A stretch of DNA of 64,000 bases from JAUMBM01 sp964645715. GTDB lineage: Bacteria > Bacteroidota > Bacteroidia > Chitinophagales > Saprospiraceae. The translations under genes were made by a program, and so were the position numbers. The notes below the pieces were generated by a model. The model did not search any database, was not told the origin of the DNA, and worked only from the letters and a program-made list of their open reading frames with translations. Each line of letters opens with the position of its first letter. Position 1 is the stretch's first letter. The stretch is taken from NCBI GenBank assembly GCA_964645715.1, contig CAZYAO010000001.1, positions 124,001 through 188,000 of the forward strand, written 5' to 3'. Positions 44,541 through 53,002 of the stretch are shown piece by piece.

Positions 44541-45616
44541 AAGCGTATGGAAAATAGTGTTACAAAAACTCGGTGCCGCTTTACGGCAGAGTGAGCGTTC
44601 AAGAGGATGGTATTAATTGTATTTAGAAGGAAAACGTTAACCACGCAATTATTGCAACCCGTACGGACATTTCCTCTAGTTTTTTGATAATCTGCATACA
44701 GCATATTCCTAGAATGCTTGGTGCAGGCCATGAGAAAATGTGTAAGGTGGGTGAACCGTGGAAGTAAGCAGGTAACTGTGTAGCTTGTCGTTTATTTGGT
44801 TTACATGATTTTGAAGTTATAATAACCTTGATTGGAGCACGGACTGTTGCAAAATGCTATCAACAGCTTGGGGTTTAAAAACAGATTAACAGGGCAGAGG
44901 GTGCAACTGCTAACAAAAATACACCCAAGCGCAGATTGTTGTTCAGTTATAGCTGGCTTTGGACGTTTTCGCGAGCATAATTTTGAAAAAAATGCATAAA
45001 ACATAGCCGAAAAGTGACAACACCCTTTGGTGCTTGGCCCTAGCACAATAAGTTGCATGTGAAGGACAACAAAGCACAGTCGATTGCAATGGTCGGCAGA
45101 GTAATAAACGACGCAGTGAATAGGAATGCACTTTGCAGCATCAGGTCTCAGCTTACCAAAATACTAGGTCTGTGCCGGATGAATTCAGTTTTTGAAATCA
45201 AAAAACCAATACACTGAATATCAAACAGGAAAAAGACCAATCACAGAGCCCCTGAACCTGACGTAACCATAACTCTTTTCTTATTGACGGCAGGCCCTAT
45301 ACGCGAGAATGGGTCTGGGACGGACAGAGAAGAATAAGCGAGGTGAAAAAACAGCGTCAGACGGAAGGGAGCATACCGCGATTGTGCTGTCTGTGACTTT
45401 CGGTAGTGCAAAAATACGTATTTTGTAATTAACAAGTATATATCTTTGCAAAAATTACTTTGCGATCGGTTTGTTATCTGACAGTTTTGGCAAAATGCTG
45501 CTACCCGGGCAAGCCCGGAGACGTTTAGTCGGATTTGTTTTTGTGTGTCTAAGGATAAGGTGTAGAAAGGGATTGCAAAGGCTTTTTTATTTTTAAAATA
45601 TGTTAATCAGTTTGTT
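44541..45616. other. 1.07-kb spacer between divergent rho and serS
   Basis: No convincing protein gene on either strand. Possible ORFs here are short, lack start signals and have no recognisable motif. The right part contains the serS promoter (45441-45448) and a 168-base leader. A small hairpin with TTTTTGA and TCAAAAA arms (45189-45204) is visible. I saw no tRNA, tmRNA or RNase P signature. Confidence 0.6.
45441..45448 (+). promoter_or_regulatory. -7 box of serS
   Basis: TATCTTTG, a perfect TAnnTTTG, with a TTG at 45423-45425 (15-bp spacing, shorter than usual). It implies a leader of about 165 bases before the ATG at 45617, containing a CCGGGC-AA-GCCCGG hairpin at 45505-45518. Confidence 0.5.
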
Positions 45617-46900
45617 ATGTTGGAGATAAATTTGCTCCGGGAACAAAAAGACCGGGTGCTGCAGGGGCTTAGACGCAAAAATGCAGACGCTACCATGCTC
45701 GCAATGGTTGATGAGATCCTCGCACATGATGATTTACGGAAGGCAACACAGACGGAGTTGGACGGAGTTTTGGCAGATCGCAACCGACTGTCGAGAGATA
45801 TTGGTGAGTTGATGAAGCAACAAAAGAGGGCGGAAGCAGAGGAAATGCGCCAACAGGTAGCAGACCTGAAAGACAAGGCTGTCATTTTAGAAGAGCGTAT
45901 GGAGACGGCAAAAGCTTCCATCGAGGATTTATTACTCCGCCTCCCCAACCTGCCACATTCGTCGGTACCTGCAGGTACTGGGGCAGATGACAATGAAGTC
46001 TACAGGCCATGGCCACACGCACTTCCGGAGATGAGCGAAGGTGCACTGCCACATTGGGAGCTCGCACAAAAATATAGGTTGTTTGATCTGGAACTAGGCG
46101 TAAAGCTCACGGGTGCTGGCTGGCCGGTCTATCGGGGAAAGGGTGCACGCCTGCAACGGGCGCTAATAGCATTTTTTCTGGATGAAGCTACGGGCGCCGG
46201 CTATGAAGAAATTTTACCTCCATTGCTGGTAAATGCAGAGTCGGCTCGCGCCACAGGGCAGTTGCCGGATAAGGACGGGCAGATGTACCATGCAACCGTC
46301 GATGATTTGTATCTAATTCCGACGGCAGAGGTGCCCGTAACAAATGTGTACAGGGATGTAATCCTTGAGGAAGGAGATTTTCCAATAAAAATGACGGGTT
46401 ACACCCCTTGTTTCAGAAGGGAGGCAGGTTCTTATGGGGCACACGTGCGTGGGCTCAATCGCGTTCATCAATTTGATAAAGTTGAGATAGTGCGTATAGA
46501 GCACCCCGATCGTTCGTACGATGCACTCACCGAAATGTTGATGCACGTAGAAGGCTTATTGCACAAGCTTGATTTACCTTTCCGCATACTGCGCCTTTGC
46601 GGAGGAGATATGAGTTTTACCTCGGCATTAACTTACGACTTTGAGGTCTATTCTGCTGCCCAAAAGCGTTGGCTGGAGGTAAGTTCTGTGTCAAATTTTG
46701 AGACCTTTCAGGCTAACAGGTTAAAACTTCGCTACCGGGATAAAGATAGCAAGGGTACACGTCTTGCACACACGCTCAATGGCAGTGCTTTGGCATTGGC
46801 AAGAATTGTCGCCGCACTGTTGGAAAACAACCAAACATCTGATGGGATTGTTATTCCTGAGGTGTTAAGGCCGTATACGGGATTTGCAATCATTGATTAA
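45617..46900 (+). CDS. serS: Seryl-tRNA synthetase
   Basis: A 427-residue class II synthetase. The N-terminal two-helix arm (about 30-100) binds tRNA-Ser. The catalytic core includes LPPLLVN (motif 1 region), TAEVPVTN and PCFRREAGSYG (motif 2), HQFDKVE, EVSSVSNFETFQANR, and NGSALALARIVAALLEN (motif 3). It charges tRNA-Ser in the cytoplasm. It starts after an unusually long leader and is followed at 12 bp by a membrane metallopeptidase gene. Confidence 0.97.
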   Translation: MLEINLLREQKDRVLQGLRRKNADATMLAMVDEILAHDDLRKATQTELDGVLADRNRLSRDIGELMKQQKRAEAEEMRQQVADLKDKAVILEERMETAKASIEDLLLRLPNLPHSSVPAGTGADDNEVYRPWPHALPEMSEGALPHWELAQKYRLFDLELGVKLTGAGWPVYRGKGARLQRALIAFFLDEATGAGYEEILPPLLVNAESARATGQLPDKDGQMYHATVDDLYLIPTAEVPVTNVYRDVILEEGDFPIKMTGYTPCFRREAGSYGAHVRGLNRVHQFDKVEIVRIEHPDRSYDALTEMLMHVEGLLHKLDLPFRILRLCGGDMSFTSALTYDFEVYSAAQKRWLEVSSVSNFETFQANRLKLRYRDKDSKGTRLAHTLNGSALALARIVAALLENNQTSDGIVIPEVLRPYTGFAIID

Positions 46901-46912
46901 AACAATATCAAT

Positions 46913-47614
46913 ATGGGTGCTTACATGGGCTATATAGTTATCACAGTAGTGTTCTCTGTGATTGGCATGCTCCTGAGCCAACGACTTAGATCGAAATTTG
47001 CTCACTACAGTCAGGAGCCTCTGCGCAATGGTGCCTCCGGCAAGGAAGTGGCCGAGGCTATGCTTAGTCATTTTAACATTAGAGACGTACAGATTGTAGT
47101 AGGGGAGGGAGTCCTCACAGACCACTACAACCCGCTAACAAAGACGGTCAGTCTCAGCCCTGATGTATATCATGGGCGCAATATCGCAGCCGCTGCAGTA
47201 GCAGCGCATGAGTGCGGCCATGCTGTGCAGCATGCACAAGCCTACGCGTGGTTACGGATGCGATCGGCCATGGTGCCTGTGGTGCAGATAGCTTCCCAGG
47301 CTCAACAGTTTTTACTGCTCTTTGCGTTGGGAGCCTTTGGCGTGCAGGGAGGTACAACCTTGCTGTTAATTACTATAGCCGTTTTTGGTATTACGACACT
47401 TTTCAGCTTCGTAACCCTTCCGGTAGAGTTTGACGCAAGCCGAAGAGCACTTGCGTGGTTGGATAGTAGCCACTATGCTAAAGGTCGGGAATATGACGGC
47501 GCTAAAGACGCTTTGCATTGGGCGGCTATGACCTATGTTTCTGCAGCCTTATCGGCGCTGGCAATCTTGCTTTTCTTCGTGCTGCGTTATTTGGGAATGT
47601 CCAATGACGACTAG
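46913..47614 (+). CDS. Membrane-bound neutral zinc metallopeptidase (YugP-like)
   Basis: A 233-residue protein with an N-terminal helix (YIVITVVFSVIGMLLSQR), the zinc motif AAHECGHAVQHAQAY (HExxH), VEFDASRRALAWL as the downstream part of the active site, and further helices at about 130-170 and 205-225. This is the Zn_peptidase_2 family, membrane peptidases with unknown physiological substrates. It starts 12 bp after serS, so the two probably share a transcript. A strong terminator follows 33 bp after its stop. Confidence 0.88.
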   Translation: MGAYMGYIVITVVFSVIGMLLSQRLRSKFAHYSQEPLRNGASGKEVAEAMLSHFNIRDVQIVVGEGVLTDHYNPLTKTVSLSPDVYHGRNIAAAAVAAHECGHAVQHAQAYAWLRMRSAMVPVVQIASQAQQFLLLFALGAFGVQGGTTLLLITIAVFGITTLFSFVTLPVEFDASRRALAWLDSSHYAKGREYDGAKDALHWAAMTYVSAALSALAILLFFVLRYLGMSNDD

Positions 47615-47647
47615 AACAAGATTGTATCCGGATTAGTATAGGCAACA

Positions 47648-47680
47648 AAAACAGCTGTCACGCTAGTTGACAGCTGTTTT
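47648..47680. terminator. Terminator after the metallopeptidase gene
   Basis: Arms 47648-47660 and 47668-47680 are exact 13-bp reverse complements (core ACAGCTGTCA) around a 7-base loop, with four T at the end. The last bases overlap the -33 element of the frr promoter. Confidence 0.85.
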
Positions 47681-47709
47681 GTATTATAAATAAAATCGGC
47701 GTATTTTTG
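47679..47709 (+). promoter_or_regulatory. Promoter of frr
   Basis: TTG at 47679-47681, a 20-bp spacer, then TATTTTTG at 47702-47709, matching the Bacteroidota -33/-7 pattern. The start would be about 55 bases before the ATG at 47770. Confidence 0.65.
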
Positions 47710-47769
47710 CAGCGCCGTTCCAAAATGCTTGTTGTAACAATCGCGAATAACTAACGAAGAATAACAACT

Positions 47770-48336
47770 ATGTTACCGGAAGAAGTAGAAGGAATTGTCT
47801 CCAAAGCTGCCAGTCAAATGGAGCATGCAATCGAGCACCTGACATATGAACTGACCAAAGTACGCACTGGTAAGGCTTCCCCAGCCATGCTGGATGGGCT
47901 CATGGTTTCCTATTATGGCTCGCCGACACCTCTGCAACAAGTGGCAAATGTGGCTACTTCGGATGCGCGCACATTGACAATAAAGCCTTGGGAAAAAACA
48001 ATGCTGGGACCTATCGAGAAGGCCATCTTTGAGGCTAATCTTGGAATCACGCCAATGAACGATGGTGAAATGGTCCGCTTGTCTATTCCAATGCTTACAG
48101 AGGAACGGAGACGGGATCTTGTAAAAAGGGCCATGGCACTGGGTGAGGATGCCAAAGTGAGTGTGCGTAACGCTCGCCGGGATGGAATGGAACAGCTTAA
48201 AAAAGCTGTAAAAAACGGGCTGGCCGAGGATATAGGTAAGAAAAAGGAAGAGGAAATTCAGCAACTAACCAATAAGTTTACAATTCGGATAGATGGGCTA
48301 ATTGACCTCAAGGAAAAAGACATCATGACGGTTTAA
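47770..48336 (+). CDS. frr: Ribosome recycling factor
   Basis: A 188-residue protein of normal length. Signatures are LTKVRTGKASPAMLDG at the helix start, VSYYGSPTPLQQVANV, LTIKPWEKT, and IPMLTEERRRDLVKRA with KVSVRNARRDGMEQLKK. With EF-G it splits ribosomes after termination. It has its own promoter. pyrH, often upstream in other bacteria, is absent here. Confidence 0.96.
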   Translation: MLPEEVEGIVSKAASQMEHAIEHLTYELTKVRTGKASPAMLDGLMVSYYGSPTPLQQVANVATSDARTLTIKPWEKTMLGPIEKAIFEANLGITPMNDGEMVRLSIPMLTEERRRDLVKRAMALGEDAKVSVRNARRDGMEQLKKAVKNGLAEDIGKKKEEEIQQLTNKFTIRIDGLIDLKEKDIMTV

Positions 48337-48423
48337 TGGTGAAACTGTCTTCTGCCCTGTCCTTGATTGCAACCAAATAGCAGCAATATCTGGGTATAAT
48401 CAGAAAATATTAATTATTAAGAC

Positions 48424-48454
48424 TTGCAAATGTAAGCTGCCGTATTTACCTTTG
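48424..48454 (+). promoter_or_regulatory. Promoter of rpmH
   Basis: TTG at 48424-48426, a 20-bp spacer and TACCTTTG at 48447-48454, a textbook Bacteroidota promoter 56 bases before the ATG. Confidence 0.7.
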
Positions 48455-48510
48455 CACAACTTTTGAAAAACGTATGCCTTCTTGGTAGTAGGCATTAAAG
48501 TATAGTTATC

Positions 48511-48666
48511 ATGAAAAGAACTTTTCAACCATCAAAAAGAAAGCGTGCTAATAAGCATGGCTTCCGCTCTCGCATGAGCACTAAAAATGGCCGTAAGGTT
48601 TTGGCTCGCCGCCGTGCCAGAGGTCGCTATAAGTTGACGGTTAGTGACGAAAAGCACGTTAAGTAA
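48511..48666 (+). CDS. rpmH: Ribosomal protein L34
   Basis: A 51-residue basic protein, MKRTFQPSKRKRANKHGF, then RSRMSTKNGRKVLARRRARGR, the invariant L34 sequence, with a short VSDEKHVK tail common in Bacteroidota. It is part of the 50S subunit. rnpA and the dnaA region, its partners in many bacteria, are not beside it. Promoter and terminator both flank it closely, so it is transcribed alone. Confidence 0.97.
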   Translation: MKRTFQPSKRKRANKHGFRSRMSTKNGRKVLARRRARGRYKLTVSDEKHVK

Positions 48667-48701
48667 CTTATTGTTCGTAGGTTATTTACGAAGTAATAAA
48701 A

Positions 48702-48734
48702 AGTCGGTCTGGTTACTATGTTAACCGGCCGACT
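48702..48734 (+). terminator. Terminator of rpmH
   Basis: Arms 48702-48715 and 48722-48734 (AGTCGG...CCGACT outer pairs) form a stem with one bulge and one G-T pair, followed by a T-rich tract (AATTTTGTTT). It lies 35 bp after the rpmH stop. Confidence 0.75.
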
Positions 48735-48830
48735 AATTTTGTTTGTACTATATTGATGATTTTGGTGAGTGAAAAGAACCAATTTTTATTTGTGTTGTGA
48801 TCTGACTGCTGATTCAGGTGTTAAGGACAC

Positions 48831-48973
48831 AAAAAAAAAGAGACGAAGCAGCTGCTTGTCTCTTTTCGTATTAATAACCCCAAAAAACCAAATGACATTC
48901 TATATAAACTCCAAGTACTAAGTTCTATTCGAGAAGTACTTGATTGGATACAAAGAAATGGACTTGTTGTTAA
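48831..48973 (-). ncRNA. Candidate small RNA between rpmH and lepA
   Basis: On the minus strand a TACATTTG promoter box (48986-48979) is followed by about 140 bases. These contain an 8-bp stem (CAAGTACT at 48912-48919 with AGTACTTG at 48935-48942), then a GAGAC-AGC hairpin (about 48836-48866) running into nine T. A promoter, a structured body and a strong T-tailed terminator without a sensible ORF is the layout of a small RNA. The only minus-strand ORF here (60 codons) starts upstream of the promoter and runs through the terminator. No known RNA family was recognised, and no -33 TTG stands at the ideal distance. Confidence 0.35.
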
Positions 48974-49206
48974 AATGCCAAATGTAATTTTGGTTTTTTG
49001 CAAAAATTAGCCTTTTTTCTTTTGACGGGATTTGCTTCTTGGGAGCTGGCAAAGGGGAATAGCTAAAATATCAATGAACTTTTGGGCTCCGGTTGTCTTA
49101 TATCGGGGTGTAGTTTGCCTGCTGGCTAGTGCGTGTACTGCATGTTTTTGTCCAGAGAGTGCAAATTAACAAGAATGGCAAACTAGTAAGATCGGGTCAA
49201 CTTCAT

Positions 49207-49214
49207 TACATTTG
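49207..49214 (+). promoter_or_regulatory. -7 box of lepA
   Basis: TACATTTG fits TAnnTTTG and ends 5 bases before the ATG at 49220, implying a nearly leaderless mRNA. The rest of the spacer after the candidate small RNA (48987-49206) shows no gene. Confidence 0.55.
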
Positions 49215-49219
49215 TAGTT

Positions 49220-51010
49220 ATGAAAAACATCAGAAATTTCTGCGTCATCGCACATATTGATCATGGCAAGAGCACTTTGTCTGATCGCCTGCTACAAGTC
49301 ACCCGTACGGTATCTGATAGGGATCTCAGGGAACAGACACTAGACGATATGGATCTCGAACGGGAAAGAGGTATTACGATAAAGAGCCATGCAATTCAGC
49401 TCAACTATAAGCATACCGACGGACAGGAGTATATTCTTAATTTGATTGATACACCGGGTCACGTCGATTTTTCCTATGAAGTATCACGATCCATTGCTGC
49501 CTGCGAAGGGGCACTCCTGCTGGTTGATGCAAGTCAGGGGATACAGGCACAGACAATAAGTAATTTGTACCTTGCTATTGAGCACGATCTCACCATCATT
49601 CCTATTCTCAATAAAGTGGATATGGAAAGTGCCATGGTGGAGGAAGTATCTGAACAGGTAATTGATCTTATTGGCTGTGACGTAGATGATATTGTACTTG
49701 CCAGTGGTAAAACAGGCTTAGGGGTTGATAAAATTTTGGATGCCATCGTATCCAGAATACCTGCCCCAAAGGGCAATCCGGAGGCTCCACTGCAGGCACT
49801 TATTTTTGACTCCATCTTCAATTCATTCAGAGGAGCAATTGCTAATATCCGGATAATCAATGGTGTACTCAAAAAGGGCGACAAGGTTCGATTTATGAAT
49901 ACCGGTGGTGAGTATACAGCCGATGAAATAGGGGTACTTAAGCTGGATTATCAAGCCAAGCCTGAGTTGGCAACAGGCAATGTAGGTTACATAGTGACGG
50001 GTATAAAACAGTCGAAAGAGATCAAGGTAGGTGATACCATCACACTGGCCAATAGGCCCAGTGCGGAGCCTATCAAAGGTTTCGAAGATGTCAAGCCTAT
50101 GGTGTTTGCCGGAATCTTTCCTATAGATAATGATGACTTTGAGGATTTACGGGATAGCTTAGAAAAACTGCAGCTTAATGATGCTAGTCTTGTATTTGAA
50201 CCAGAGTCCTCCGTAGCTTTAGGTTTTGGATTCCGATGTGGTTTTCTTGGAATGCTGCATCTCGATATCGTGCAGGAAAGATTGTCGCGTGAATTTAACC
50301 AGGATGTAATTACAACGGTTCCTAACGTAAGTTACTATTGTTATACTACGAGAGAAGGTAAGGCAGTCGTACGAAACCCGGCAGATTTACCGGATCCAAC
50401 CAATATTGATTACGTAGAGGAACCTTATATAAAAGCCCAGATTATTACCCAACCGCAGTATATTGGTGCTATCATGGAGCTGTGTAACGAAAAGCGGGGT
50501 ATTCTCAAGAATCAATCTTACCTCACAACAGACCGGGTGGAGTTGTTTTTTGAATTACCGCTGGCAGAAATCGTATTTGATTTTTATGACAGATTAAAAT
50601 CAATATCGAGAGGGTACGCATCCTTTGATTATCAACCGCTTGATTACAGAGAAACAGACCTGGTGAGACTTGATATTAAACTAAATAGTGAAAATGTCGA
50701 TGCTCTTTCAGCATTAGTACACAGAACGAAAGCTGAAGCGCTGGGGAGGCAAATATGCAGAAAATTAAAGGAACTACTGCCTAGACAGCAATTTCAAATA
50801 GCTATACAGGCCGCTGTTGGGGCTAAGATTATTGCACGCGAAACTATTTCTGCACTTAGAAAAGATGTCACAGCCAAATGTTATGGTGGTGATATTTCAC
50901 GAAAGCGGAAACTACTCGAGAAGCAAAAAGAAGGTAAGAAAAAGATGCGCCAGTTCGGTAAAGTAGAAGTGCCACAGAAGGCATTTATTCAGGTTTTAAA
51001 GCTTGATTAA
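49220..51010 (+). CDS. lepA: Elongation factor 4 (LepA)
   Basis: A 596-residue translational GTPase of standard length. G motifs are AHIDHGKSTLSDRLL, RGITIKSH, DTPGHVDF, ILNKVD and LASGKTG. Later domains have GFRCGFLGMLHLDIVQERL and the LepA-specific C-terminus with AKCYGGDISRKRKLLEKQK and GKVEVPQKAF. It binds ribosomes and promotes back-translocation or aids recovery from stalling and ionic stress. It stands alone with its own promoter and terminator. Confidence 0.97.
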   Translation: MKNIRNFCVIAHIDHGKSTLSDRLLQVTRTVSDRDLREQTLDDMDLERERGITIKSHAIQLNYKHTDGQEYILNLIDTPGHVDFSYEVSRSIAACEGALLLVDASQGIQAQTISNLYLAIEHDLTIIPILNKVDMESAMVEEVSEQVIDLIGCDVDDIVLASGKTGLGVDKILDAIVSRIPAPKGNPEAPLQALIFDSIFNSFRGAIANIRIINGVLKKGDKVRFMNTGGEYTADEIGVLKLDYQAKPELATGNVGYIVTGIKQSKEIKVGDTITLANRPSAEPIKGFEDVKPMVFAGIFPIDNDDFEDLRDSLEKLQLNDASLVFEPESSVALGFGFRCGFLGMLHLDIVQERLSREFNQDVITTVPNVSYYCYTTREGKAVVRNPADLPDPTNIDYVEEPYIKAQIITQPQYIGAIMELCNEKRGILKNQSYLTTDRVELFFELPLAEIVFDFYDRLKSISRGYASFDYQPLDYRETDLVRLDIKLNSENVDALSALVHRTKAEALGRQICRKLKELLPRQQFQIAIQAAVGAKIIARETISALRKDVTAKCYGGDISRKRKLLEKQKEGKKKMRQFGKVEVPQKAFIQVLKLD

Positions 51011-51034
51011 GCTGATAGCACCCAGCATAATTGT

Positions 51035-51069
51035 AAATGGCCGCCGGCAGTGAATGCCGACGGCCATTT
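51035..51069. terminator. Terminator of lepA
   Basis: Arms 51035-51049 and 51055-51069 form a 15-bp stem with one mismatch (AAATGGCCG...CGGCCATTT) around a 5-base loop, 24 bp after the lepA stop. Confidence 0.85.
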
Positions 51070-51175
51070 GCATTTCATGCCTCTCAGTTGCTAAAATTGG
51101 CAGTTTCTTGCAAAAAAACCGTAAGTGCTCAATAGATATGCAAGAAGCTAAGATTGCGATGCAGTTAGCATAGAA

Positions 51176-51274
51176 CTAACGAGTTCTGCCGCTCCGTGCT
51201 GCTACCAGATGTGACGCCATAATTAAGCCTGCTCCACAAAGAAATGCTCCGGAAATTACGTAGATAATTAGCAT
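51176..51274 (-). CDS. Tiny single-helix membrane protein, 32 residues, with a strong ribosome binding site
   Basis: ATG at 51274-51272 and TAG at 51178-51176 give a 32-residue peptide: a hydrophobic helix (LIIYVISGAFLCGAGLIMA) followed by a short basic tail (ARSGRTR), fitting a positive-inside small membrane protein. A purine-rich AGGGGGAGG lies directly upstream of the ATG, notable because most genes in this window have no Shine-Dalgarno site. It is downstream of the orphan anti-sigma gene on the same strand, 155 bp away. No family is recognised. The reading is supported by start signal and composition only. Confidence 0.5.
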   Translation of the reverse strand: MLIIYVISGAFLCGAGLIMASHLVAARSGRTR

Positions 51275-51429
51275 GACCTCCCCCTGTTTAAAATTAAGAA
51301 ACTGTTTCGAAGTAAATGTTCATGGAGGTAGACGCTAAATTACTAAATAGAAACTAACAGACAAACATTATTTTGTAAAAATTGTGGGTGTCGTAAAAAT
51401 TTATGAAAATGCAACTACTGTGATGATGT

Positions 51430-52191
51430 TTAATGGGGATGAATTTCTCCTGTATATGCTACCCGCTGGTCGTTGGGGAAGCGACTGCCCCCCAAGGGCT
51501 CAATGGTAAGCATGATTTTTTGAACCTTAGGAAGATAACTTATAGGTATGAGTTTGAGCTTACTAGATTCTAAAAGATTAGCAGACACGTATCGGTCTTT
51601 GATATAGTACCATAGTTGATATTGATGATTCGACGGCGGTGCCTGCAGGGCAGCAGTGTTGAGGATGGCTTTGTGGGCTGTTGGATTCCAATAAGCTACT
51701 ACAGCGTGTTGAGAATTGGTAGTGAGATGGTTGGTAAGTTCAATCTGTCTGGTATCCAGATGTGAGAGAATGCTAAACAAATGTGCATCGTAATCCTGGT
51801 GAAGGAAATGCTGCTCGAGTAGACTCATCTCGGCTCTCTGGCTTTCAAGGGAGTGGCGCAAAATTTTATTTTCCTGCCATAGAACAAAAGAAAAAGTACC
51901 CAGGACAAGCGTGGTGATTACAAACAAGACGGGGGCATGCCAGTCTGCAAGCCCAGATCGAAGTCTGCTCGTCGAAGGAGTACTTTGAATGATCCGACGC
52001 TTATTGGGAGAAGGGGGTATGGACTGGGAAGCAGCATAGCGCATCAGCGCTTCTTCCATGGCGTTGACTTCTTCCTTGAGTTCAGGGAATGCTTCCAGAT
52101 ACGCTTCTACTTCCTTACTTTCTTCAAGTGTAGTAAGACCCAGAACGTATTGTTCCAGCAGTCCGGATGAAATGAATTTATGCTTATCCAT
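51430..52191 (-). CDS. Orphan RskA-type anti-sigma factor
   Basis: From the ATG at 52191, a 253-residue protein. The cytoplasmic N-terminus has the anti-sigma helix set (SGLLEQYVLGLTTLEESKEV, then EAYLEAFPELKEEV). One membrane helix is at about residues 88-106 (VLFVITTLVLGTFSFVLW), followed by a coiled-coil segment. The periplasmic C-terminal domain is RskA-like (VVAYWNPTAHKAILNTAALQ, QYQLWYYIKD, IMLTIEPLGGSRFP). Such proteins hold an ECF sigma factor inactive. No sigma gene is adjacent, which is unusual for this class. Confidence 0.75.
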   Translation of the reverse strand: MDKHKFISSGLLEQYVLGLTTLEESKEVEAYLEAFPELKEEVNAMEEALMRYAASQSIPPSPNKRRIIQSTPSTSRLRSGLADWHAPVLFVITTLVLGTFSFVLWQENKILRHSLESQRAEMSLLEQHFLHQDYDAHLFSILSHLDTRQIELTNHLTTNSQHAVVAYWNPTAHKAILNTAALQAPPSNHQYQLWYYIKDRYVSANLLESSKLKLIPISYLPKVQKIMLTIEPLGGSRFPNDQRVAYTGEIHPH

Positions 52192-52426
52192 CAATTGGGA
52201 AATCAAAGTTGTGCTTCGCTAAGTACGGAACGCAAAAGGAACAGCTTTGTTCATGAATCAATTTGTAAATGCGTTCATTTCCTTAGAAATCAATGGATAG
52301 TATGTATGCAAAAAAGCAGTGAACTTTGCTGAAAAAATACAGCAAATTGATACTTCAAGTAAGCAACAATAGAGGGTGGGAGAGTACAGTGGAAAAGTAC
52401 GGAATATTCTTAAATGAACGAAGTGG

Positions 52427-52603
52427 CTATGCCGCTTCTTCGGCAGGTTTACCCTGCTGTTGAGAGAGGGTACCGGATGTGGAATCAGACGAAGTGTGTT
52501 TTCTATTAAAAAGACGAATGTCCTTTTGGATAGTATTCCAATTCATGTACAACGCCCCAGTGGCAAGAATACACAGCAAAATGATGTCTTCATTCGATAT
52601 CAT
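52427..52603 (-). CDS. Possible small single-helix membrane protein, 58 residues
   Basis: ATG at 52603 and TAG at 52427. Residues 1-6 are polar, 7-22 form a hydrophobic helix (IILLCILATGALYMNW), and the rest is basic then S/T/Q/A-rich. The topology and length are plausible for a small membrane protein upstream of the anti-sigma gene on the same strand, but no family, promoter or ribosome binding site is evident. The opposite-strand ORF over the same bases is less protein-like. Confidence 0.35.
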   Translation of the reverse strand: MISNEDIILLCILATGALYMNWNTIQKDIRLFNRKHTSSDSTSGTLSQQQGKPAEEAA

Positions 52604-53002
52604 AAAATCAAAATTTTACAGCAAGGAGGCTGTATGAAAAAATAGACACTTAGCCGAATCCGCAAATGCTGCGAATGACTGAAAGAATGCAGAGGTAATC
52701 TCTGAATCAAAATTGGATGAAGTTGCCTTTTTGTGTGAAGACCAGTACGTAATGCGTGTAAACCAACGAGATGCAGATTTTGATTGTACAAAATGCACAG
52801 AATCTAGCTCACACCACACCCAGTACAGGCCGTGCTGTATCAAATAAGGTGAGTAAATGGACAAAACTGGGTGAGAAAAAGCTATTGAAGAGCAGGGAAG
52901 GCAGACTTAAAATCTGCTGATTTACATATTAATGACAAATGTAACAGATTTCATAGTAAAATGCAATAATGTATCGAAAAAATGAGTAAATAATTATAGA
53001 TT
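52604..53002. other. Non-coding spacer without recognised content
   Basis: About 400 bp between the possible 58-residue ORF and the end of the alpha/beta hydrolase gene. Short ORFs are present on the minus strand (one of 82 codons) but are cysteine/serine/phenylalanine-rich with no start signal or motif. No clear hairpin or promoter was found. Confidence 0.5.

Noticed and set aside
44640..44700. Minus-strand GAGGAAATGTCCGTACGGG resembling the start of RNase P RNA
   Set aside because: One base is inserted in the core motif, only about 130 bases remain before the rho start, and the other conserved parts of RNase P RNA are absent.
48821..49003. A 60-codon minus-strand ORF in the rpmH-lepA spacer
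   Set aside because: Its start lies upstream of the promoter box and it runs through a T-tailed terminator; a small RNA fits better.
52616..52864. An 82-codon minus-strand ORF upstream of the possible 58-residue protein
   Set aside because: No start signal, no motif and unusual C/S/F/W composition; it overlaps a plain spacer.
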